From: Advenella mandrilli
Lineage (GTDB): Bacteria; Pseudomonadota; Gammaproteobacteria; Burkholderiales; Burkholderiaceae_B
Direction: 5' to 3'
Assembly: GCF_016595155.1 (NCBI RefSeq)
Contig: NZ_JAENGP010000002.1
Location: 248,001 to 312,000 of the forward strand
Length of the DNA stretch: 64,000 nt
Of this stretch, positions 11,825 through 19,314 are shown one piece after another. Both the position numbers and the translations under genes were made by a program. The notes under the pieces were generated by a model, which ran no database searches, was not told the origin of the DNA, and was given only the letters and a program-made list of their open reading frames with translations. Every line of letters starts with the position of its first letter. Within the stretch, counting starts at the first letter, position 1.

Positions 11825-12724
11825 ATGGAAAAACTTGTGCACTCGTTACGTACCTCCCTGAATACCCTGCGTATCTTGCCTGTTGTCTGCTCGGCAGCAT
11901 TAAAGGCGGGGTGTTGCAAGGCATGCGGGTTTTGTGTCAGGAAAAATGAAGAACCGGTTGTGGCAGATCATGTGGGCATGCTGCCTGCCAACAATGACAT
12001 TACCTTTGAACAGGTCGCCTTCCGTTATGAAGGCAGTACACATGCCGCTGTATACGACATTAACCTGTCACTGCCACAAAACACCATTACCAGCCTGGTT
12101 GGGCCTGTCGGTTGCGGTAAAGCGACGTTGCTGCGTCTTTTAATGGGATATACAAAAAACTTTGCCGGTACCATCCGGATTGGCGGCATGGATATTTGTG
12201 ATTTGCCTGCCAGTGCGCTGGAAGCATTGCTTTGCATGGTGCACGGCAATGTGTTTTTATTTAATGACAGCATACTGAACAATATTCGTTCGGCCCGCCC
12301 GGAAGCGTCAGATAGCGAGGTTCAGCAGGCAGCGGCTGCCGCACAATGTGACCGCTTTATTAAGGGTTTCAGAAACGGTTACAAGACATCTATGTGCCTT
12401 GCCGTACCCTCCCTGTCTAAAGACGAATTGTATTGTATTGGCATTGCCCGTGCTTTTTTAAAGAATTCACCGATTGTCATTTTGTACGAGTTACCGGCAG
12501 ATGCTCACCCTGCCGTTTATGACGCTCTGAATGAATTAAGCCAACACCGCAACGTGATCTTGTTAAGCGATGATCGCGATATTGACTTGCCGGTTTATCA
12601 GCGGGTGCATATGGAAAACGGCCATATCCTGAAAAAGGAATATATGCAGTTAACGGGGGTATCTGAGGTGGATAGGAGATCATTCAGGCAGCCCGTTACG
12701 GGGGAAAAGTTTTATTCCTTGTAG
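11825..12724 (+). CDS. Cys-rich ABC ATPase-like protein with degenerate catalytic motifs
   Basis: Unrecognised at gene level. The start chosen is ATG 11825, downstream of the predicted promoter, giving 299 residues; an in-frame TTG at 11756 lies inside the promoter. Residues 1-45 hold a cysteine cluster (C22, then CCKACGFC at 30-37). From about residue 57 the chain follows an exporter-type ABC nucleotide-binding domain, but every key motif is altered. The P-loop GPVGCGKA ends in Ala instead of Ser/Thr. The Q-loop Gln is absent (VHGNVFLF). LSGGQ is LSKDE. The Walker B Asp is Tyr (ILYEL). The H-loop His is Asp (LLSDD). No transmembrane domain is encoded nearby. The frame is intact over 900 bases, arguing for selection on a non-hydrolytic role, perhaps in iron physiology given the Fur-like box. 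A decaying exporter fragment is the alternative. Confidence 0.7.
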   Translation: MEKLVHSLRTSLNTLRILPVVCSAALKAGCCKACGFCVRKNEEPVVADHVGMLPANNDITFEQVAFRYEGSTHAAVYDINLSLPQNTITSLVGPVGCGKATLLRLLMGYTKNFAGTIRIGGMDICDLPASALEALLCMVHGNVFLFNDSILNNIRSARPEASDSEVQQAAAAAQCDRFIKGFRNGYKTSMCLAVPSLSKDELYCIGIARAFLKNSPIVILYELPADAHPAVYDALNELSQHRNVILLSDDRDIDLPVYQRVHMENGHILKKEYMQLTGVSEVDRRSFRQPVTGEKFYSL

Positions 12725-12725
12725 G

Positions 12726-13853
12726 TCAAGGGGAAATTTTTAGCAATTTTCCCTGGCTGGCGTCGGTTAATACATAGACATAACCATCCGGGCCAACACG
12801 TACATCGCGAATGCGTTCATTGCGCGCCTGCAGCAGGTTTTCTTCACCGGTGATTTTATTGCCGCTTACGTTTAAACGGATCAGCCGCTCCCCAGCTAGT
12901 GCACCAATAAAAAGCGAATTTTTCCATTTGGGAAATGTATTGTTGTCATAAAAGGCCATGCCACTGATGGCCGGGGATACTTTCCAGTAATACACGGGTT
13001 GTTCCATTCCCTTGGCATGGGTGCCAGCGGCTTCAGGAATAGGGGTGCCCGAATAATTGATACCATGGGTAATGACTGGCCAGCCGTAGTTTTTGCCTGC
13101 TTCGGGAATGTTCACTTCATCACCACCACGTGGGCCGTGTTCATGCGTCCATAATTGACGAGTCCAGGGATTAAGGGCGGCGCCTTGCTGGTTGCGATGA
13201 CCGTATGACCAGATTTCAGGCCGTACGCCGGGCACATTGACGAATGGATTATCTTTGGGAATGCGGCCATCGGGAAACAGGCGCACGATTTTGCCCTGTA
13301 GTTTGTCCAGATCCTGGGCGGTAGGGCGCTGGTTATTTTCTCCAAGCGCAATGAACAGATAGCCATTGTCGTTAAACACCAGTCTTGAACCAAAATGGAT
13401 TCCGCTGGAAAGCTTGGGTTCCTGACGGAAAATCACCTGGAAGTTGTCCAGTTTTTTCATGTCTTCGGAAAGCCGGCCATATCCCACACTGGTACCCGCC
13501 TTGCCAGTATTGCCCCCTTCGGCAAATGAAAGATAAACATGGCGGGAGGTGGCAAAGTCGGGAGCCAGGGCGATATCCAGCAGGCCACCCTGACCCCGGT
13601 TAAATACCTTGGGTACACCGGTAATGGGTGCTGAAAGCCCTGATTGTTCCGTCCATACACGCAATTGACCGGGCCGTTCGGTAATGAGGATACCCTGATT
13701 GGCAGGTAGAAAAGCCATTGCCCAAGGGTAGGCCAGCCCGTTTTCAAGCACCTGTACTGAGGTGGCATAAGCAAATCGGGCAATACCCGGATTGGCCCAT
13801 AGCGTGAGGGCAAATATAATGAGGGCACCCGTTTTGTGAAAGAACTGCAGCAT
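12726..13853 (-). CDS. Soluble PQQ-dependent aldose sugar dehydrogenase (YliI/Asd type)
   Basis: This six-bladed beta-propeller protein oxidises aldose sugars in the periplasm with PQQ in family members. The start is ATG 13853 (MLQFFHKTGALI), with AGGAG nine bases upstream, giving 375 residues; a hydrophobic signal peptide of about 28 residues precedes the mature chain. Characteristic segments are GLAYPWAMAFLP, FNRGQGGLLDIALAPDF, SYGHRNQQGAALNP, LWTHEHGPRGGDEVN and GKNYGWPVITHGINY, which carry the PQQ/calcium-binding residues of the family. It runs convergent with the ABC-like gene, with one base between the stops. No PQQ biosynthesis genes are in the window. Confidence 0.9.
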   Translation of the reverse strand: MLQFFHKTGALIIFALTLWANPGIARFAYATSVQVLENGLAYPWAMAFLPANQGILITERPGQLRVWTEQSGLSAPITGVPKVFNRGQGGLLDIALAPDFATSRHVYLSFAEGGNTGKAGTSVGYGRLSEDMKKLDNFQVIFRQEPKLSSGIHFGSRLVFNDNGYLFIALGENNQRPTAQDLDKLQGKIVRLFPDGRIPKDNPFVNVPGVRPEIWSYGHRNQQGAALNPWTRQLWTHEHGPRGGDEVNIPEAGKNYGWPVITHGINYSGTPIPEAAGTHAKGMEQPVYYWKVSPAISGMAFYDNNTFPKWKNSLFIGALAGERLIRLNVSGNKITGEENLLQARNERIRDVRVGPDGYVYVLTDASQGKLLKISP

Positions 13854-13963
13854 TGTTTTCTCCTGGGGGCAGATCAATATGGAAAGGGATAACCGTAGGT
13901 ATTATTTGATTATTATGCTACAGTTAAATTGAAATGTTTTGTTTCATTTTTAAAGGGGAAATG

Positions 13964-14533
13964 ATGAAAAAATCAATGATCGCCATTTGTGCGGCAGGTG
14001 TTCTGGCAAGCGTTGGCAGTATGGCACATGCCGATGAAGTGGAAGATGCCATCAAAGAGGCGCTGGAATCCTATCAGGCCCAGGATTACGTGATGGCCAA
14101 GCAGTCATTAAGCATGGCTACCCAATTAATCAATCAGCTTAATGCCAAAGCGCTGGGCCAACTTCTACCAGAAGCTTTAGCAGGCTGGAAAGCAGGGGAA
14201 GTTTCTGATGACGGCCAGGGTGGCATGATGTTTGGCGGCGGTATGGCGGTATCCCGTGATTACTCCAAAGATAACACGAAAGTTAAAATATCAATTGTGG
14301 GTGATTCCCCCATGCTGTCGCAAATGATGGGTATTTTCCAAAACCCCATGATTGCCGGCTCCATGGGCAAAATGACCCGTATTGGCAAGCAAATGGCTAT
14401 GGAAGGCAAAGACGGCCAGTTGACCATGGTGGTTGCCAACCGTTTCATGGTGACGATTGACGGTTCTGCCAGCATGGACGACAAGAAAGAATACGCCAAG
14501 GCGATTGATCTGGAGAAATTGCAGGGGTTGTAA
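13964..14533 (+). CDS. Exported protein of unknown function
   Basis: Not recognised. GGGG at 13955-13958 favours ATG 13964 (or 13961), giving 189 residues. A classical signal peptide (MKKSMIAICAAGVLASVGSM, then AHA before DEVEDA) predicts cleavage near residue 24 and a periplasmic location. The mature protein starts with an acidic helix (residues 25-65), a glycine/methionine-rich turn around residues 84-95 (GQGGMMFGGGM), then a soluble alternating domain with many methionines ending in YAKAIDLEKLQGL. It stands alone between a divergent sugar dehydrogenase and a terminator. Confidence 0.75.
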   Translation: MKKSMIAICAAGVLASVGSMAHADEVEDAIKEALESYQAQDYVMAKQSLSMATQLINQLNAKALGQLLPEALAGWKAGEVSDDGQGGMMFGGGMAVSRDYSKDNTKVKISIVGDSPMLSQMMGIFQNPMIAGSMGKMTRIGKQMAMEGKDGQLTMVVANRFMVTIDGSASMDDKKEYAKAIDLEKLQGL

Positions 14534-14606
14534 GGTTTTTTGAGATTGAGTAGACTTACGCTGAACTTGTAATGGAAGCTTAAAGTAGGTGATATTTAGT
14601 TTTAAA

Positions 14607-14645
14607 AATAGCGGATGAGTTATATTGATCATCCGCTATTTCTTT
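14607..14645 (+). terminator. Bidirectional-type terminator
   Basis: AATAGCGGATGA (14607-14618) pairs perfectly over 12 bases with TCATCCGCTATT (14629-14640). It is preceded by an A run and followed by TCTTT. It lies downstream of the exported protein gene. Confidence 0.8.
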
Positions 14646-14821
14646 GTGTATGAGCGTCCAGTGTTTAAAAGTATCGTGTTATTTGCAGTAATCGTTTTTT
14701 GACGATTAGTTTGCTTACATATTCTATTTGTAAAAATCAGTGGAAATTGTGGATGTTTTGCTTATTACTATAGAATCATTCAATAAAAATTATTATTAAA
14801 TAAAAACTAAAAGAGGAAGGA

Positions 14822-15778
14822 ATGTTTTTTGAAGATATCAGTGCGTTTGTTGCAGTAGTACGTGCAGGCAGTTTTAGTAAGGCTGCCATTGACTTGTGCA
14901 TAGCACAATCAGCATTAAGCAGACGAGTTAAACGTCTAGAGTCAAGAATGGGAACGTTATTACTTGAGCGAAGCGCACGTGGTGTTATCTTGACGGAAGC
15001 CGGAAAAATGTTTTTGTCCAGGGTCGAGGTAATTGTTGATGAAATATCAGACATGGAGAAAAATCTTTCTTCTTTTGTTAAAGAGCCCGCGGGGAAGGTA
15101 CGCATTGCTTTTCCGCCAAGAAGTAGCAGTTTGTTGGCGCCCAGAGTTTATAAAAGAAAACTAGAGTCTTTGCCATTGGTGCACTTGGAGTTTCTTGAAG
15201 GTTCACCTTCTCAGGTTCATGGCTGGCTCAGTCGCGGGGAAGTGGATATTGCGTTGGTATATAACAGTGAAATAGGGCCTGATTACGATATCATGCCAGT
15301 AATGACAGAACGTTTACATCTTTTCTGTGATAAGAAAATTCTGAAAGATAAGTTTAATGGGGATATACCTGCTGAATTGTTGATTAAGGATTTACCTAAA
15401 ATACCGTTGATTCTGCCTTCAAAACCGCATATTTTAAGAGTGATGATAGACAGATTATGCGTTTTGAATAATATTCGTCCGAATATTGTGTTTGAAACTG
15501 ATGGTTCATTTGTTACCAGAGGGATGGTAGAGCAAGGAGTCGGCGGTACCATTTTTAGTCTGAGTACTTCATGGAGTTATTCTGTTGAAACCGGTCAGGT
15601 AGAAGCGATTCCTTTCAAATCGCCTTTAGTATGCTGGAATTTGTACTTGGTGAAGTCCAGAAAATCGCCTAACTTGTTAGCAATTAATAAGGTGTATACC
15701 ATTCTTCAGAAAGAAATAGATTATTTGCTGGAGAAAGGGGCGTGGTCTCACGCGTCAAAATGGAGTATGAATGCTTGA
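14822..15778 (+). CDS. LysR-family transcriptional regulator
   Basis: This is a 318-residue LysR regulator with an N-terminal winged helix-turn-helix (residues 3-62; SFSKAAIDLCIAQSALSRRV) and a periplasmic-binding-protein-like effector domain from about residue 92. AGAGGAAGGA directly precedes ATG 14822. It points towards the end of the leftward aromatic operon (15850-22453) and shares a terminator zone with it. It is the obvious candidate regulator of that operon even though it does not share a promoter region with it, which is unusual for LysR genes. The effector is unknown. Confidence 0.9.
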   Translation: MFFEDISAFVAVVRAGSFSKAAIDLCIAQSALSRRVKRLESRMGTLLLERSARGVILTEAGKMFLSRVEVIVDEISDMEKNLSSFVKEPAGKVRIAFPPRSSSLLAPRVYKRKLESLPLVHLEFLEGSPSQVHGWLSRGEVDIALVYNSEIGPDYDIMPVMTERLHLFCDKKILKDKFNGDIPAELLIKDLPKIPLILPSKPHILRVMIDRLCVLNNIRPNIVFETDGSFVTRGMVEQGVGGTIFSLSTSWSYSVETGQVEAIPFKSPLVCWNLYLVKSRKSPNLLAINKVYTILQKEIDYLLEKGAWSHASKWSMNA

Positions 15779-15810
15779 TTGAAGTAGACTTTATAGTCAA
15801 GAAAATGTAC

Positions 15811-15850
15811 TTCCGTGCTAGGATTTGAATCTGACACGGAATAATTTTTT
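15811..15850 (+). terminator. Terminator after the LysR gene
   Basis: TTCCGTG (15811-15817) pairs with CACGGAA (15835-15841), followed by TAA and a run of seven T residues that abuts the stop codon of the convergent reductase gene. Confidence 0.7.
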
Positions 15851-16830
15851 TAAGCATTTTTTGTATGGCTTATCAGGCTATCAATGACACGTAATGCAGT
15901 CTCCAAATCATTTTTGTCTATATTGTTGGTTAGGTTGGTTTCAAAATTTTTCACTTTTTGATGAATAAACCGTGCATGCTCCAGGCCTTCATTGGTAAGG
16001 CTGATTTTACTTGAGCCAAGTTGACCTTCTATATGATTGCGTCCTTTCATTTCCTGTAAAGCGTCTTTAATTTCTTGCTGGCTCAGATAAATGCACGCTT
16101 GAAGTTTTTGCTCTGACATTGCCTGTAATTTCAGCCAGCCATAGATCCTGAATTCGGCAACGCTGATGCCCAGTTGCTGTCTTTGTGTGTTAAAACGAGA
16201 AGAAATAAGGTGGCTGACATAATGCAGACGACGCAGTAAAGAAACTGGCGTGGATTGTGAAGCAGAGTCTTGTTGATTATTGGAGGCCGTTGATTTATTC
16301 ATTAAGGCAGTCCAATCATTTGCGACACCGTATCTTCCTTGATAAAACAGCAGCGGGGTACCATCATAACGGGCGTAATGTCTGACTCGGCCAATGAGAA
16401 TAAGATGATCACCGCCATCGACTATATTTTCAAGACTGCATTCCAGAGTACAAATAACGTTATCAAGTAAAGGAGCTCCTAGTTTTCCTTTATGCCAGGC
16501 AACATGATTGAATTTTTCTTCACCACCTTTGGAAAACAGATTTGAAAGCTCAACTTGAGTGTCCGCAAGGATGTTGACAGCATAATGTTTAGCTTTTTGA
16601 AAGATGTCCAGGCTGGATGATTCTTTGCGAATGGACCAAAGAACTAAGGGCGGCTCAAGAGAAAGTGCTGCAAATGAATTAACAGACATTCCCGCTAACT
16701 CCTGGCCATTGCATGCAGTCATGACAGTGACGCCTGTGGCGAATTGGGATAAGCACCGTCTGAATGCACGCAAGTCATTTTCAGGATCACCACTTTCGAT
16801 AGCCTGTGGGGTATTGAGTTTAATATCCAT
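15850..16830 (-). CDS. Flavin reductase with C-terminal MarR-like domain (C1-type reductase of a two-component monooxygenase)
   Basis: This protein supplies reduced flavin to the oxygenase at 21227-22453. From ATG 16830 (MDIKLNTPQ) it has 326 residues; a TTG at 16857 is possible but has no better ribosome site. Residues about 20-175 are a flavin-reductase domain (FRRCLSQFATGVTVMTA, SVNSFAALSLEPPLVLWSI, HLILIGRV). Residues about 195-320 look like a MarR winged helix (LGISVAEFRIYGWLKLQAM, LSQQEIKDALQEM). The same two-domain layout is known from the C1 reductase of Acinetobacter 4-hydroxyphenylacetate hydroxylase, where the MarR-like part is an autoinhibitory substrate-sensing domain. It is the last gene of the leftward operon. 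Confidence 0.85.
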   Translation of the reverse strand: MDIKLNTPQAIESGDPENDLRAFRRCLSQFATGVTVMTACNGQELAGMSVNSFAALSLEPPLVLWSIRKESSSLDIFQKAKHYAVNILADTQVELSNLFSKGGEEKFNHVAWHKGKLGAPLLDNVICTLECSLENIVDGGDHLILIGRVRHYARYDGTPLLFYQGRYGVANDWTALMNKSTASNNQQDSASQSTPVSLLRRLHYVSHLISSRFNTQRQQLGISVAEFRIYGWLKLQAMSEQKLQACIYLSQQEIKDALQEMKGRNHIEGQLGSSKISLTNEGLEHARFIHQKVKNFETNLTNNIDKNDLETALRVIDSLISHTKNA

Positions 16831-16861
16831 AATTGATAACCGGGAGTAGGGGGACAAGTAT

Positions 16862-17254
16862 TTAATTTGACTTGTCTAAAATTGCTAGAAAATCACATTG
16901 CATGTATTGTGTAGCAGGCAAGGTGTGAGAGACAATGACATGACGTGCGGGGCGTGTCAGCTCATCAGGGAAAATATCAACCCAATACTGGTTAATCAGG
17001 GCACGATCAACATCAGGTTTGATGAGAAAAGTCATTTTTACTACATCATCCCAAGTGGCGTTTACTTTTTCCAGAATTTTACGTGCGTTGGCAAACATGA
17101 ATTGGCATTGTTGCTCTGCCAATTCGGGTATTTTTCCTATTGAGGTATCGGTGCCAAAGATGGCGCCAGTAATTAAATGGTTGCGGTGCAGGCAAGCTGC
17201 CGGTATAGGGTTGTTGCCATGTGAAAATCCATCAATATAAATACTTTGTCGCAT
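16862..17254 (-). CDS. RidA/YjgF-family protein
   Basis: This is a 130-residue Rid-superfamily protein (LITGAIFGTDTSIGKIPELAEQQCQFMFANA, then WDDVVKMTFLIKP). GGAG precedes ATG 17254. RidA proteins hydrolyse enamine/imine intermediates; relatives in 2-aminophenol pathways act as 2-aminomuconate deaminases. Its place inside a ring-cleavage operon, 31 bases after the first base of the preceding stop region of the dioxygenase genes, suggests it processes a ring-cleavage product or a tautomer. The C-terminal catalytic Arg of canonical RidA is represented by RPARHVIV; whether the enzyme is a true deaminase is open. Confidence 0.8.
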   Translation of the reverse strand: MRQSIYIDGFSHGNNPIPAACLHRNHLITGAIFGTDTSIGKIPELAEQQCQFMFANARKILEKVNATWDDVVKMTFLIKPDVDRALINQYWVDIFPDELTRPARHVIVSHTLPATQYMQCDFLAILDKSN

Positions 17255-17288
17255 TGATTAGTTCTCCAATTCAAGAAATAAAAGTTAT

Positions 17289-18131
17289 TTAGTTTTCGGC
17301 TTCCAGAGCCAGCAGGCCGTAACCGGTTAACATTGGTGCCCAATAAAATCGTTGGACTTCTTTAAGGGATCTGGTAGTTTCAGATAGTGCACCACGCATG
17401 GTGAGCCAGAGCATCATTTCGACCGACTCCATCCCACCGCGATAAATAAAATCCTCATGACTGGCCTGTGCCAGAACTTCGGGTTCATGGGTGATTAAAT
17501 CCATAAAGCGGTTGTCCCATTCAGGATTGACAAAACCGAAGTTGTCGCCATGGATTTGGTGTGACAGACCTCCTGTCGCAGTTACAACAATCCGTTCATT
17601 GCTAGACGTGTTTTTGATAAAGCGACCAATGCTTTTTCCTAGTGCCCAGCAACGGTGTGGGGTGGGAAGGGGTTCACGCAACACATTGACATGTATGGGA
17701 ATGATCCGTATTGGCCAGGTCGAGGGCATGAGCAAAGGAAGGACTGACATGACGCCATGATCAAGTTGCATTTCCTGGCAAATGGTCATATCAAATTCAT
17801 CGGCTAACAGCGATTTGGCAAGATCCCAGCCCAATGTTGTTGCACCCGGTATCTTTGCAAAATCGCGTGCGCCCATGCCTTCGTCAGCGATATTCATGTA
17901 TTGGGAGATTCCCATGGCAAAAGTAGGGTAGGCATCAAACTGGAACTGGTTCAAGTGATCGTTATAGATTACGATCATGGTCGTGACGGCCTGCGCTTTT
18001 AGCCAGTCATGAACAGGCTGGTATGCGTCGAAAAAAGGTTTCCATTCAGCCCTGTCCTGATGTTTTGCATCAAAGGCAAATGAAATGGAAGGGGCGTGTG
18101 AAGACCCGATCGCACCAATTAAATGTCCCAT
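17289..18131 (-). CDS. Extradiol ring-cleavage dioxygenase, LigB-type catalytic subunit
   Basis: This is the catalytic (beta) subunit of a class III extradiol dioxygenase related to protocatechuate 4,5-dioxygenase LigAB. It has 280 residues. Candidate Fe(II) ligands are H12 (SSHAPS), H59 (YNDHLNQF) and a glutamate in GGMESVEMMLW (E235 or E238). H125 (LDHGVM) and H191 (GGLSHQIHG) match second-sphere and catalytic-base histidines of the family. It overlaps the alpha-subunit gene by 13 bases, so translation is coupled. The substrate cannot be told from the sequence: a protocatechuate-, gallate- or aminohydroxybenzoate-like catechol is possible. Confidence 0.88.
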   Translation of the reverse strand: MGHLIGAIGSSHAPSISFAFDAKHQDRAEWKPFFDAYQPVHDWLKAQAVTTMIVIYNDHLNQFQFDAYPTFAMGISQYMNIADEGMGARDFAKIPGATTLGWDLAKSLLADEFDMTICQEMQLDHGVMSVLPLLMPSTWPIRIIPIHVNVLREPLPTPHRCWALGKSIGRFIKNTSSNERIVVTATGGLSHQIHGDNFGFVNPEWDNRFMDLITHEPEVLAQASHEDFIYRGGMESVEMMLWLTMRGALSETTRSLKEVQRFYWAPMLTGYGLLALEAEN

Positions 18132-18514
18132 GAATATCCTTTGTTTGCTGCTTTGCGTTTTGTTATAAATTCTTCCACGCTCATGCCAAGTGCTTTAGCA
18201 CCTCTTTCCATTAAAGAGATTTTGAAAGCACCATTGGCTTTGCCGAGGGCGACTGTAGAAGCCCCATATTGCATCATTTGTGTAAAGGCACGATTGCGTA
18301 CCATTTCTTTTTCCTGATCATTCAAGTCAAAACGATCCATGCAGAGGTTCTCATCATTGATAAAAAGCAATCGTTGTTCGGGAGAACGCATGCTGGTTAA
18401 AAATTTGTTTAACCGATAACCCCTTTCAGCCCTTTCCACGGTTAAGGGGCATAAGCCCTTGAGATCAACCTTGGGGCCGAGTTTTTTTTGACGTGTTTGA
18501 TATGGATTATCCAT
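18119..18514 (-). CDS. Extradiol ring-cleavage dioxygenase, LigA-type small subunit
   Basis: This is a 131-residue LigA-like alpha subunit, an all-helical partner that caps the active site of LigB-type subunits. The segment YRLNKFLTSMRSPEQRLLF, the acidic ENLCMDRFDLNDQEKEMVRNR stretch and the C-terminal GMSVEEFITKR match the family pattern. It is encoded immediately before, and overlapping, the catalytic subunit. A separate short LigA subunit, rather than a fused chain, points to the protocatechuate 4,5-dioxygenase branch. Confidence 0.88.
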   Translation of the reverse strand: MDNPYQTRQKKLGPKVDLKGLCPLTVERAERGYRLNKFLTSMRSPEQRLLFINDENLCMDRFDLNDQEKEMVRNRAFTQMMQYGASTVALGKANGAFKISLMERGAKALGMSVEEFITKRKAANKGYSWDI

Positions 18515-18517
18515 AAC

Positions 18518-19276
18518 CTAGCCTTTGAGTTGTTTAAGCAAGTTTGCCGAGGATTTGGCAAAGAGGCTCAGGTCATTGCTGATCATGACAAAGTTGAATC
18601 CCTTCTCTTTGGCTTGAAGTGCTGCATTTGCATCACCAACAGCAGTACCGCAAGGAATATTCAAACGTTTGGCAATGCTGATCAGGTTTGTTATTAAGAT
18701 GCTGTTATCAGGATGTGAGGCTGGTTTGCCAGTTGAAAGTGCCAGATCACCCGGGCCAACAAAAATACCATTAACGCCTTGTACTTTCAGGATATCTTCA
18801 GCTTGGGCAAGTGCTTCCGGGTCTTCTAGTTGAGGGATACGTAAAATGGCATGATCGCCTTCTTCGACGTATTGTGGTGTGGGCTTTAATCCCCAATGAC
18901 CGGCTCGTGAGGTAATACCCAGTCCGCGGCTCCCTGTTGGGCTGAAAATCATACCGTCCATTACATCGTTTGTTTCCTGTACTGAGCGGACACGGGGTAT
19001 CAAGACACCGTCAACGCCACAATCCAGGATTCTTTGGGCATAAGCACCGGTACTGTCTGGTAAGCGCACCAGTACTTTCATACCCAGTCCTTGGGCGATG
19101 ACGGTATTACGATAGGCGGCTTGGAAAGTTAATGGGGCATGCTCCATATCTATCGCAATAAAGTCAAAGCCTGCCAAAGCTAGGCATTCAAGGGTTTCCG
19201 GAGAGTCCAGTTTGACCCAGGTTCCAAATTGGCAGACATCTGCTGTCTTCAGGGTTTCAATAAAACGGTTTGTCAT
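18518..19276 (-). CDS. HpcH/HpaI-family class II pyruvate aldolase
   Basis: This is a 252-residue metal-dependent aldolase of the HpaI type, which splits 4-hydroxy-2-oxo acids to pyruvate and an aldehyde. Family residues are in place: H46 (MEHAPL), R71 (VLVRLPD), metal ligands E151 (PQLEDPEAL) and D177 (GPGDLALS). It lies three bases upstream of the LigA-type gene in the same operon, so it should perform the carbon-carbon cleavage late in the meta pathway. If the substrate resembles 4-hydroxy-2-oxoheptanedioate, succinic semialdehyde would be released, which fits the nearby succinate-semialdehyde dehydrogenase. Confidence 0.88.
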   Translation of the reverse strand: MTNRFIETLKTADVCQFGTWVKLDSPETLECLALAGFDFIAIDMEHAPLTFQAAYRNTVIAQGLGMKVLVRLPDSTGAYAQRILDCGVDGVLIPRVRSVQETNDVMDGMIFSPTGSRGLGITSRAGHWGLKPTPQYVEEGDHAILRIPQLEDPEALAQAEDILKVQGVNGIFVGPGDLALSTGKPASHPDNSILITNLISIAKRLNIPCGTAVGDANAALQAKEKGFNFVMISNDLSLFAKSSANLLKQLKG

Positions 19277-19314
19277 CTCGCATCCTGTTTTTTAAGTATT
19301 AAAAATTCAATAAT

